64,000 nucleotides of DNA from the NCBI RefSeq assembly GCF_003937945.1, contig NZ_RSEC01000061.1, forward strand, positions 558,001 through 622,000. Reading direction: 5' to 3'. This document shows, one piece after another, positions 43,501 to 50,630 of the stretch (position 1 is the stretch's first letter; each line of letters begins with the position of its first letter). The position numbers and the translations under genes are program-made. The notes below the pieces were generated by a model that did no database searches, had not been told where the DNA came from, and saw only the letters and a program-made list of their open reading frames with translations. Origin of the DNA: Amycolatopsis eburnea (GTDB taxonomy: Bacteria; Actinomycetota; Actinomycetes; Mycobacteriales; Pseudonocardiaceae).

Positions 43501-43585
43501 GGTGGCGACGCCGCTGTGCCTGAGCCACCACCCGGCGAGCCCGCTGCGGCTCGAGGAGGTGATCGCCCGCGCCCGGGAGTCGTGA
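40517..43585 (+). CDS. Fused AAA / HerA-FtsK-type ATPase
   Basis: 1,022 residues with two ATPase cores. The N-terminal one (~30-330) has Walker A GLKGVGKTHL (Lys68) and Walker B VVIAVDQLD. The C-terminal one (~610-1015) is a HerA-like DNA translocase: Walker A AGSGSGKTVLLRRIV (Lys650), VLDPNNDLARLGD, Walker B LFVMDEAQTM (Glu896), followed by an Arg-finger-like ILASQARKYGLGLLFATQ region. The middle ~280 residues are helical. HerA proteins in defence (SIR2-HerA, DUF4297-HerA) form hexamers that activate a nuclease or NADase; here the effector would be the TIR gene. ATG overlaps the upstream stop (TGATG). Confidence 0.93.
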   Translation: MDELQALATLSFDWADTPDQVWVDSPYHVDGLHADALAAIDTGIRDAVTSGGPSPIGLVLRGLKGVGKTHLLGLVRRQVHRARGYFFLDDVTAADAFWENTAEALRRGLARPDDSGDSQLKRFLLRVCLRAHVDAGIEERIRRGRGLTPDDLEAFIEGVESLDAVVADECGDTARALVLIASKDRGAKYIGDDFLDGDEQLTPEARQWNIYSRPKPARVLVREITRLLALTGPVVIAVDQLDTLVARSAQRTQEIGDNTEESLLVAQIADGLMGLREVTHKTLTVMTCLPSTWDQIKAKSAGTVPDRFRESVTLGRILDAEVGRALVAKRLGVAYEAMGFTPPHPTWPVAPVAFAQPWDQWTPRQLLKRIGAHIELCLRAGQVQELTSFDEKAPAPVVPVRTAVEHDRFAELDAEFEKLQAEADPGALLAEKAVDKAMPGLLSAALRCWVTEVGDDDMEWSCERQNGRSEVHAWLTRTVVEAADLQEHWAFRVIAAKDPRAALSRFRKARSAAGQLHGADNRHLVILRDAWGRGAKTREEVEKFTTAGGKTIPPSASDVRTFWALQKMLANGGRELHEWLIDRRPASRSELLSAVLPEKPSGQPAEGTHPPPAEGEITLGSVVGSGEPVRVELSALRKHAAVFAGSGSGKTVLLRRIVEECALQGVSAIVLDPNNDLARLGDAWPAPPESWGPDDAQLAKRYLAETDVVVWTPGRVTGRPLAFQPLPDFAGVLDDSDEFAAAVEVAVATLAPQARLTGSTAKTNIGLAVLRQAVVEHARTGSRSLPELIELLTDLPEDVSNLNDAKRIAAGLAEVLKAAMVNDPLFAGGGEPVDPGVLLTPAEGKRARVSVISFVGLQAEEQRQNFVNQLQMELFAWIKRNPAGDRPLGALFVMDEAQTMASSGSLTASTRSTIVLASQARKYGLGLLFATQAPKGLHNQVVGNAMTQFFGRLNSPAQIAAANELARAKGSPVADISRLERAQFYVAGEAFGFRQVATPLCLSHHPASPLRLEEVIARARES

Positions 43586-43651
43586 GCGTGTCGATCCGGG
43601 CCGGGGCCGTTCGACGCAGGGGTGAAGCGCACCCGACCCGAGGAGCACCCC

Positions 43652-44197
43652 GTGATCCGCCTCTACATGAGCATGTCCCTCGACGGCTACATCGCCGGCC
43701 CCGACGACCGGCCCGGCCAGGAGCTGGGCCGCGGCGGCGGCCGGCTGTTCGACTGGCTCGACCACCGCCACGGCGACGGACCCAGCGGCCAGGTGTACCG
43801 CGAGGCGTCGGCGACCGGGGCGATCATCGCCGGACGGCGGACGTACGAGCTGGCCGGCCGGTGGGGCGGCGACCACCACGACGGCGTGCCGATCCACGTG
43901 CTGACCCACCGCGTCGACCCGGCCGACCCCGCACCCGGCAGCACCCGGTACTTCACGGACGTCGTGGCGTGCGCCGAAGAAGCCCGCGCGGCGGCCGGTG
44001 AGCGCGGTGTCATGGTGCACGGCGCGGGCGCCGCGCAGGCCCTGCTGGCGGCCGGGCAGCTGGACATCCACCTGGTCCCGGTGCTGCTCGGCGGCGGACG
44101 GCGGCTGTTCGGGGAAGGGGACCCGGTCGAGCTGCGGCTGGTGCGCCGCCTCGAGGACCGCGGTGTCACCCACCTGCGCTTCGAAGTGTCGCGTTAG
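43652..44197 (+). CDS. Dihydrofolate-reductase-like (RibD C-terminal) oxidoreductase
   Basis: 181 residues: IRLYMSMSLDGYIAGPDDRP, then GAIIAGRRTYELAG and DIHLVPVLLGGGRRLFGEG, all typical of the RibD C-terminal/DHFR-like family. Stand-alone actinobacterial members are usually called dihydrofolate reductase family proteins; the true reaction is mostly unknown. GTG at 43652 has GAGGAG 6 nt upstream. It follows the HerA gene in the same direction after 66 nt but has its own site. It ends 1 nt short of full overlap with the convergent gene (TTAG shared). Confidence 0.88.
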   Translation: MIRLYMSMSLDGYIAGPDDRPGQELGRGGGRLFDWLDHRHGDGPSGQVYREASATGAIIAGRRTYELAGRWGGDHHDGVPIHVLTHRVDPADPAPGSTRYFTDVVACAEEARAAAGERGVMVHGAGAAQALLAAGQLDIHLVPVLLGGGRRLFGEGDPVELRLVRRLEDRGVTHLRFEVSR

Positions 44198-44742
44198 GAC
44201 TGCTCGGCCGCGTACTGCTCCAGGATCGCGTGCGTCGCGTCGATCAACGCCGGCGCTTCGCACACCGTCGCGAAGATCTCCGCGTACTGCAGCAGCACCC
44301 GCCGCAGCTTCTCCAGCTCGTCGCGCAGCTCCTGCGACCGCTCCCACGCCGCCTCGTGGACGACGACCGCCGTGCCCTCGGGCCGGGACGCTTCCCACTC
44401 CTGCAGCGCCGGGTGCCAGTGGGCCAGTACCGGGCGCAGGGCCGCGTTCAGCATCCAGATCGCCAGGTGCCCGAAGCGGTATTCGCCCTTCCGGGGCGGT
44501 TTCGCCACGGAAGGGCCGTACTTGCGCAGGATCTCCCGCGTCACCCCGAACAGCTGGTACAGCGAGCTGAGCGCCTCGCGCAGGATGCCGTGGCCGGGGG
44601 CCAGCGGGGCCACCGTGATGCGGGTGACCAGCTCTACGTACAGTTCCCACGCCGCATCGCGTTCTGCCTGGTCCGGGCGCCATTCGCCGGACAGCTTCGC
44701 CGGGCCCCAGCCCAGATCCACCCTGACCTTGTCGATGGGCAT
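44194..44742 (-). CDS. Conserved helical protein of unknown function
   Basis: 182 residues, mostly helical: LGWGPAKLSGEWRPDQAERD near the start, a middle LSSLYQLFGVTREILRKYGP and a long C-terminal coiled helix WERSQELRDELEKLRRVLLQ. The C-terminal helix is heptad-like, so dimerisation is likely. No signal peptide or membrane segment. I do not recognise a family. It lies next to the defence-like operon and could be an accessory, but it is transcribed separately. ATG at 44742. Confidence 0.8.
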   Translation of the reverse strand: MPIDKVRVDLGWGPAKLSGEWRPDQAERDAAWELYVELVTRITVAPLAPGHGILREALSSLYQLFGVTREILRKYGPSVAKPPRKGEYRFGHLAIWMLNAALRPVLAHWHPALQEWEASRPEGTAVVVHEAAWERSQELRDELEKLRRVLLQYAEIFATVCEAPALIDATHAILEQYAAEQS

Positions 44743-44859
44743 GTGCCGCCTTCCCGATCCGTTACCGTGCGCAACGGCAGTCTACCTACGGTCGAGCGGC
44801 GCGCCGGGTCCGTTGCGGACCGGTGCCCGGTCCCGGGTGGGGGACCGGGCACCGGGGGA

Positions 44860-45753
44860 TCAGTCCGCTTCCGGGAAGTGGATGTCGGTGACGTGCACGT
44901 CCACGACCTCGACGTCCAGGCCGAGGTACTGCTCGACGGCGTCGATCACGGCGACCCGGATCTGCTCGCCGAGCGCCTTGACCGCGTGGCCGAAGTCGAT
45001 CACCAGCGGGATGGTGATCCAGGCGACCTCGTCGGCGAGTTCGATGGTGATGCCGTCTTCGGCGACGCTGTGCACGCCTTCGGCCTTGGCCGCGACGCGG
45101 GTGACGATCTTCGCGACCACCCCGTCGGCCACCGTGGTGCTGCCGCGGGTGCCGGCCGCGGGCCGGGTCTCGGCGGCCGCTTCGGTGACCACGGCTTCGG
45201 CTTCGGCGACGACCGCCTCGGCGGCCGGCGCGTCTTCGGTGACCGGCTCCGCTTCCGCGGCCGGTTCGGTTTCGGCTTCGGCTTCTTCCGCGACGACGGC
45301 GTTGGCGTCGGTGTCGTCCTCGGCGGAGTCGGCCTCGGTGTCGGCCTCGGAGTCCGCGTCGGAGTCCGCCTCGGAGTCCGCCTCGGAGTCCGCGTCGGAG
45401 TCCGCGTCGGACTCGACCTCGGCGTCGGTCTCGGCCTCGGCGACCGCGTCCGCGTCGGTCTCGTCCTCGGCGACCGCGTCCGCGTCGGAGTCGGCCTCGC
45501 TGTCGTCTTCGGCCACGGCGTTCGAATCCGTGTCGTCCTCTTCGGCTTCGGCGGTGTCCTCTTCGGAGCCCGCCGCGTCCTCGGCGGTTTCCGCGGTCGC
45601 TTCGGCCTCGGCCGCGGAATCCGTCTCCTCTACGGTGTCGGCCGGGGCTTCGGCGACGACGGGTTCGGGCTCGGCGGTGCCGTAGGCGTACCCGCCGGAG
45701 CTGGGGGTTTCGTTCTTGGGGCGGCCGAAGATGCTGTTGATGACGTCGGACAT
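44860..45753 (-). CDS. Asp23/Gls24 family protein with very acidic repeat region
   Basis: 297 residues. The start is MSDVINSIFGRPKNETPSSG. Residues ~28-200 are almost entirely Glu, Asp, Ala and Ser in SEAD/DADS-type repeats. The last ~90 residues form an Asp23 domain: STTVADGVVAKIVTRVAAKA, then EGVHSVAEDGITIELADEVA and VIDFGHAVKALGEQIRVAVI. Asp23-type proteins associate with the membrane and affect envelope stress. The acidic arm would be extended and strongly negative and may bind cations or basic partners. The repetitive codons (GAG/TCG/GAC pattern at 45330-45500) make length polymorphism likely. Confidence 0.87.
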   Translation of the reverse strand: MSDVINSIFGRPKNETPSSGGYAYGTAEPEPVVAEAPADTVEETDSAAEAEATAETAEDAAGSEEDTAEAEEDDTDSNAVAEDDSEADSDADAVAEDETDADAVAEAETDAEVESDADSDADSEADSEADSDADSEADTEADSAEDDTDANAVVAEEAEAETEPAAEAEPVTEDAPAAEAVVAEAEAVVTEAAAETRPAAGTRGSTTVADGVVAKIVTRVAAKAEGVHSVAEDGITIELADEVAWITIPLVIDFGHAVKALGEQIRVAVIDAVEQYLGLDVEVVDVHVTDIHFPEAD

Positions 45754-45936
45754 GGTTTCCCTTCCCGGGAGCGACGACTCACTGTGAGGACGAACAGACG
45801 GGCGCCACTATAGGGTGAAGCCTGTGACCCGCGGCACAGGCCCCCACCTTCGAGACTCGCTTGTGTCCCAACGGATATCCGGCGCTCGGGAACTACGTCC
45901 AGGAATTGTCCACTTTCCGCCCGGTGGACATTTCTT

Positions 45937-47160
45937 TCACCCTTTCCGGAATAGCCCGGCCGGCACGTTCGAACCCAATGCGCGATATCCGGCGGGGTTG
46001 AGGTGCAGGTGGTCACCGACGTCGTAGGCCGGCAGCAGCCGCGCCGGTGCGGCCGGGTCGCGGGCCACGCGGTCGAAGTCGAGGACCGCGTCGAAATGGC
46101 CCGGCTCGCGGATCCACGCGTTCACCCGCTGCCGCGCCGCCTCGCGTTCCGGGGTGTCGTAATTCGTGTTGCCGCCGAACGGGGTCAGGGTCGCGCCGTA
46201 CACGTCGATGCCGGCGGCGTGGGCGCGGACGAGGATCTGGTCGTAGGCGTCGATCAGCTGCCCGGCCACGTCCGCGGCGGCGGCCGGCGTCGCCGTGCCG
46301 ATGTCGTTGACGCCTTCGAACACGATCGCCCACGACACGCCGCTCTGGGCGAGCAGGTCGCGGTCCAGGCGGGCCAGCACGTTCGGGCCCAGGCCGTCCT
46401 GCAGGACGCGGTTGCCGCCCGCCGCCTGGTTCAGCACCGCGGACGACACGCGGGACGCGAGCACGTCCGGCCAGCGGTCGTTGCCGTTCGTCGTCGAACC
46501 GCGGCCGTCGGAGAGCGAGTCGCCGATCACCGCCACCGCCGAAGCCGGGGACAGCACCTCGACGCCGCTCAGGAAGTACCAGTGGTCCACCGGGGTCGCG
46601 CCCGTCAGGTCCGCCGACGCCACCTGGTTGCCGGGCACCAGGTACGACGTCGTGCGCGAGCCCGGGTGCGAGGTGACCGACAGCGAAGCCTGCCCCTGCG
46701 CCAAATACGTCGTCACGGCGATGTTCTCGAAGGGCCGCACGGGGAACGGCAGCGGGTCCGAGACCACCTGCGCGCCCACCGGGACCGACACCGACGGCTT
46801 GCCGTGGAAGGTCACCGGCAGCACGCTGCCCGGGACGACCGACGACACCCCGGCGGCCCCCGCGAGCGGGCGGGCCACCGTGACCGCCGAGAGCGGCAAG
46901 GGCGCGCCGCCGAAGGCGTTCGAGAACCGCAGGCGGATGCGGGGCCCGCCGGCCGTGACGTGCGCCGTCTGCCGCAGGGAAGCGTTGTCCAGCACCCGGT
47001 CCGTGCCGGTGTACGGCGCCGGCGGCAGGTTCCCCGGCTCGGTCAGCTGGGGCATCGACGTCCACGTCGCCACCCAGTGCGACGACGGCGGCCGGGCCGA
47101 GGCACCCGCGAACAACGCGGTCAGCACCGCCAGCACCGCGATCAGCGCGGTGCGTCTCAC
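45937..47160 (-). CDS. Secreted SGNH/GDSL hydrolase (carbohydrate esterase-like)
   Basis: 407 residues with a signal peptide (RRTALIAVLAVLTALFAGAS). A ~170-residue N-terminal beta domain (HWVATWTSMPQLTEP, FSNAFGGAPLPLSAVTVARP) precedes the SGNH core. Nucleophile Ser215 is in VIGDSLSDGRGS, with Gly in AAGGNRVLQ, Asn285 in FEGVNDIG and the Asp383/His386 pair in VGDHLHLNPAGY. The last gene of a LacI-GH3-esterase operon; GTG overlaps the GH3 stop (GTGA). It likely removes acetyl or other ester groups from plant glycans. Confidence 0.92.
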   Translation of the reverse strand: MRRTALIAVLAVLTALFAGASARPPSSHWVATWTSMPQLTEPGNLPPAPYTGTDRVLDNASLRQTAHVTAGGPRIRLRFSNAFGGAPLPLSAVTVARPLAGAAGVSSVVPGSVLPVTFHGKPSVSVPVGAQVVSDPLPFPVRPFENIAVTTYLAQGQASLSVTSHPGSRTTSYLVPGNQVASADLTGATPVDHWYFLSGVEVLSPASAVAVIGDSLSDGRGSTTNGNDRWPDVLASRVSSAVLNQAAGGNRVLQDGLGPNVLARLDRDLLAQSGVSWAIVFEGVNDIGTATPAAAADVAGQLIDAYDQILVRAHAAGIDVYGATLTPFGGNTNYDTPEREAARQRVNAWIREPGHFDAVLDFDRVARDPAAPARLLPAYDVGDHLHLNPAGYRALGSNVPAGLFRKG

Positions 47161-49454
47161 CGCGAGAACTCCGGCGCCAGGACCCGGTCGAAGCCGACGT
47201 GCCGGCGCGGCCCGGTCAGTGTGCAGTGCAGCGTCGCGACGATCTGCTCGCTCGAGGTCCCGACGCGCAGTTCGACGTCGCCGGGGTCGACCTGGCGGCG
47301 GCCCGCGCGGCCGGTGTAGGACGTCAGGTCCGCGTGCAGCCCGATGTCCAGCACCTCGGTCGCGCCCGGGGCCAGGGTGACCCGGCGGGCGGCGATCAGC
47401 TGGCGCTCGGGCCGCGCGACCTCGGCGACCGGGTCGTGCAGGTACACCTGGACGACTTCGGACGTCTCCCGGTCGTGGTCGTTGCGCAGGGTGACCCGGA
47501 CCCGGCACACGCCGTCGGTCGGCCAGACCGAACCCGTCGCGCTGACGTCCAGCCAGGTCGCCGGCGCGTAGGAAAGCCCGTGGCCGAACGGGAAGAGGGG
47601 CGTGGGGTCGACCGTGCTGACCTCGCTGCGCCGGCCGAGCGGCGCGGACAGGTAGGTCGACGGCTGGCTCGCGCCGGCCGCCGGGAAGCTCACCGGCAGC
47701 CTGCCCGCCGGGTCGATCCGTCCACTGAGGACGTCCGCCAGCGCCGTCGCGCCCTCCTCGCCGGGGTAGAACCCGGCGACGACCGCGGCCAGCCGGGGGA
47801 GCTGGCGGGAAAGCTCGTACGGACGGCCCGAAAGCAGCACCACGACCACCGGCTTCCCGGTGTCCAGCAACGCGTCCAGCAGTTCCTCCTGCCGGCCGGG
47901 CAGCCGCAGGTCGGGCGCGTCGCAGCCTTCGCCGGACGTCCCGCCGCCGAACAGCCCGGCCCGGTCGCCCAGCACGGCCACGCAGACCGAAGCGTCCGCG
48001 CACGCCGCCACGGCTTCCGCGATCCCGGCGTCGTCCCCGCCGGTGACCGGGCAGCCGAGCGCGTAGGTGACGTCGTAGGACGGCCGCAGCGCCTCCAGCA
48101 CGGTCGGCACCGAAACGCCGAACGGGACGTCGGGGTGGTGGACGCCGACGTGCAACGGGAACGAGTAGCAGCCGAGCATCGCGCCCGCGGCGTCCGCGCG
48201 CGGCCCCACCACGGCGACGCGAGCGCCGGGGGAGAGCGGGAGCGTGCCGTCGTTGTGCAGCAGCACGATCGACTTTTCGGCCACCTCGCGGGCCAGCGCC
48301 CGCGACTCGGCGTCGTCGAGGTCGATCTCCTCCGGCACCTCGGGCGCCCAGTCCGCGTCCAGCAGGCCCAGTTCGCACTTCTGCCGCAGTACCCGTTCGA
48401 GGGCGCGGTCGACGGCGGCGGCGTCGACCGCACCCCCTTCCACCGCGGCGAGCAGCGGCTCGCCGTAGCAGTCCATGGTGGGCAGTTCCACGTCGATGCC
48501 CGCGGTCAGCGCCTGGCCGGCGGCGTCGGCGCGGTCGGCCGCGACGCCGTGGAGCCGGTGCAGGAACGCCACGGAGAAGTAGTCGGCGACGACCGTGCCG
48601 TCGAAGCCGTAGGTGTCCCGCAGCAGATCGGTCAGCAGCGAGGCGTCGGCGGCCGAGGGGAGGCCGTCGGTGTCGGTGTAGGCGTTCATCACCGAGCGCG
48701 CGCCCGCGCGCAGCGCCAGCTCGAACGGCGGGAGCAGGACGTCCGCGATCTCGCGCGGCCCGGCCGAAACCGGGGCCAGGTTGCGGCCGGCGCGCGAGGC
48801 GGAGTAGCCGACGAAGTGCTTGAGGGTCGCGATGATCCCGGCCGACTCCAGCCCGGCGACGTAGGCGCTGCCGATCGTGCCGACCAGGTACGGGTCCTCG
48901 CCGATGGTCTCCTCGACGCGGCCCCAGCGCAGGTCGCGGGCGACGTCGAGGACCGGCGACAGGCCCTGGTGCACGCCGAGGGCGCGCATGGTCTGCCCGA
49001 TCCGCTCGCCCATGCGGCGGATGAGGTCCGGGTCGAACGTCGCACCCCACGACAGCGGCGCCGGGTAGATCGTCGCCTGCCACGCGGCCAGGCCGGTCAG
49101 GCACTCTTCGTGCACCACGGCCGGGATCCCGAACCGGCTGCTGGACACGATCTGCCGCTGGGTGCGCGCCAGGCTGTGCGCGCCGATCAGCGGGTCGACC
49201 GGCCGGGTGCCGAACACGCGGGTCAGCTGGCCGATGCCGTGCCGGACCAGGTCGTCGAAGTCGAGCGCCGCGTCGACGAACTCGTGCTGGTGCGGGGCCA
49301 TCTCGCCGCCGGAGTCGATGCCGACCCAGACGCCGTAGAGCTGGGCGAGCTTCTCGCGGAGGGACATGCGCGCCATCAGCGCGCGGACGCGTTCGCCCGG
49401 GTCGGCCGTGGGGTCGCGCCACGGCTCGGAAGCCGTGGTGGGCTGCGTGGTCAA
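47157..49454 (-). CDS. GH3 beta-glycosidase (beta-glucosidase/beta-xylosidase)
   Basis: 765 residues without a signal peptide, so intracellular. The GH3 N-domain nucleophile is Asp291 in GTVVADYFSVAFL. The earlier KHFVGYSASRAGRN and ATFDPDLIRRMGERIGQTMR blocks are typical, and the second domain (SIVLLHNDGTLPL, VLLSGRPYELS) and C-terminal fibronectin-like domain are complete. With an adjoining LacI and xylan genes across the divergent promoter, xylobiose or xylo-oligosaccharides are the best guess. The start is TTG at 49454; no better codon lies near the conserved beginning. 31 nt separate it from the LacI gene upstream. Confidence 0.93.
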   Translation of the reverse strand: MTTQPTTASEPWRDPTADPGERVRALMARMSLREKLAQLYGVWVGIDSGGEMAPHQHEFVDAALDFDDLVRHGIGQLTRVFGTRPVDPLIGAHSLARTQRQIVSSSRFGIPAVVHEECLTGLAAWQATIYPAPLSWGATFDPDLIRRMGERIGQTMRALGVHQGLSPVLDVARDLRWGRVEETIGEDPYLVGTIGSAYVAGLESAGIIATLKHFVGYSASRAGRNLAPVSAGPREIADVLLPPFELALRAGARSVMNAYTDTDGLPSAADASLLTDLLRDTYGFDGTVVADYFSVAFLHRLHGVAADRADAAGQALTAGIDVELPTMDCYGEPLLAAVEGGAVDAAAVDRALERVLRQKCELGLLDADWAPEVPEEIDLDDAESRALAREVAEKSIVLLHNDGTLPLSPGARVAVVGPRADAAGAMLGCYSFPLHVGVHHPDVPFGVSVPTVLEALRPSYDVTYALGCPVTGGDDAGIAEAVAACADASVCVAVLGDRAGLFGGGTSGEGCDAPDLRLPGRQEELLDALLDTGKPVVVVLLSGRPYELSRQLPRLAAVVAGFYPGEEGATALADVLSGRIDPAGRLPVSFPAAGASQPSTYLSAPLGRRSEVSTVDPTPLFPFGHGLSYAPATWLDVSATGSVWPTDGVCRVRVTLRNDHDRETSEVVQVYLHDPVAEVARPERQLIAARRVTLAPGATEVLDIGLHADLTSYTGRAGRRQVDPGDVELRVGTSSEQIVATLHCTLTGPRRHVGFDRVLAPEFSR

Positions 49455-49485
49455 GGGTTTTCCGCCCTTCGTCAGGAGCTGAGGT

Positions 49486-50496
49486 TCAGGAGAGGGCCCG
49501 GGTCGAGTGGCGCACCACGAGGCCGGTGTCGAGGGTGACGTGCGTGCGCGCGACCTCGTCGCCGTTGATCAGGGCGATGAGCATGCTGATCGCGCGGTGG
49601 CCCATCTCGCGGATGGGCTGGTCCACTGTGGTCAGTGGCGGGCTGCAGAGCGCGGACTCGGGGACGTTGTCGAAGCCGACGACGGACAGGTCGTCCGGCA
49701 CCGAAAGCCCCAGTTCGCGGGCCGCGCCGACGGTCGCGATGGCCGAGATGTCGTTCGCGGCGAACACCGCGGTCGGGCGGTCCGGGCCGGTCAGCAGGTC
49801 GTGGGCCGAGGCCGCCGAGACTTCCGGGTCGTAGGCGCCGATCCGGATGAGGTTCTCGTCGGCGGGCACGCCCGCGGCTTCCAGCGCCCGCAGGTAGCCC
49901 GCTTTGCGCAGCGACGCCGATTCGAGGTCGGGCCGTCCGGCGAGGAACGCGATCCGCCGGTGGCCCAGGTCCAGCAGGTGCTCGGTGGCCAGCTGCGCGC
50001 CGCGGAGGTTGTCGGAGTCGATGGTCGGCAGGTGCGACGGCCCGGTGTGCGGGTCGACCGCGACCACCGGCGTGCCGGGCACGGCTTCGAGCGAGACGGC
50101 CGGCGTGACCAGCACGGCGCCGTCGACGAGGGTGCCGGACAGGCGCGAGAGGTAGCGCTTCTCCCAGCCCGACGGGTCGCCGGTGCGCCCGCCCGCGGAG
50201 TAGACGACGAGCTCGAAACCGCTGCCGCGGATGGCGTCCGCGGCTCCCTTGAGCAGCTCGGTCGAGAACGGTTCCAGGTCGGCGACCAGGATGCCGATGA
50301 CGTTGGTGCGGTGGTTTCTCAGGCTCTGCGCCACGAGGCTGGCCTCGTAGCCGAGTTCTTCGATGACCGCTCGGACCCGAGCGAGCGTCGCGGCCGAAAC
50401 GCCGTAGCGCTCGTTGATCACTTTGGAAACCGTGGCCACCGAGACACCGGCACGCGCCGCGACGTCACGGATGGTCACCCTCGAGCTGGGCTGCAT
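49486..50496 (-). CDS. LacI-family repressor of the GH3/esterase and ABC transporter units
   Basis: 336 residues: LacI HTH VTIRDVAARAGVSVATVSKV with the hinge helix SLRNHRTNVIG, then a periplasmic-binding-like sugar domain. First gene of the minus-strand unit and divergent from the sugar ABC operon. The shared gap has a CG-centred palindrome at 50520-50533. ATG at 50496. Confidence 0.94.
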   Translation of the reverse strand: MQPSSRVTIRDVAARAGVSVATVSKVINERYGVSAATLARVRAVIEELGYEASLVAQSLRNHRTNVIGILVADLEPFSTELLKGAADAIRGSGFELVVYSAGGRTGDPSGWEKRYLSRLSGTLVDGAVLVTPAVSLEAVPGTPVVAVDPHTGPSHLPTIDSDNLRGAQLATEHLLDLGHRRIAFLAGRPDLESASLRKAGYLRALEAAGVPADENLIRIGAYDPEVSAASAHDLLTGPDRPTAVFAANDISAIATVGAARELGLSVPDDLSVVGFDNVPESALCSPPLTTVDQPIREMGHRAISMLIALINGDEVARTHVTLDTGLVVRHSTRALS

Positions 50497-50519
50497 CGGC
50501 TCAGACTAACCATGGAAAA

Positions 50520-50533
50520 CGTTATCGACAACG
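50520..50533. promoter_or_regulatory. LacI-type operator
   Basis: CGTTATCGACAACG: CGTT/AACG outer and TCGA central symmetry (12 of 14 positions matched), located 24 nt upstream of the LacI start and about 100 nt before the solute-binding protein. The position fits repression of both directions. Confidence 0.6.
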
Positions 50534-50630
50534 ATTGACATCCGATTTGCCCCAGGTGCAGACTCTTCGCCAACCCGGGCGCTGTCACGCCCCGTCCAAC
50601 TCGGCCGAAGTCGTCAGGAGTGGACCCACG

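Noticed and set aside
45330..45500. Short regular repeats resembling a CRISPR-like array
   Set aside because: The repeats are in-frame 6-12 nt codon repeats inside a gene, with no unique spacers and no cas genes.
44372..45685. Ser/Ala-repeat frame on the plus strand
   Set aside because: It is the complement of the acidic Asp23 repeat; the minus frame has the conserved Asp23 domain.
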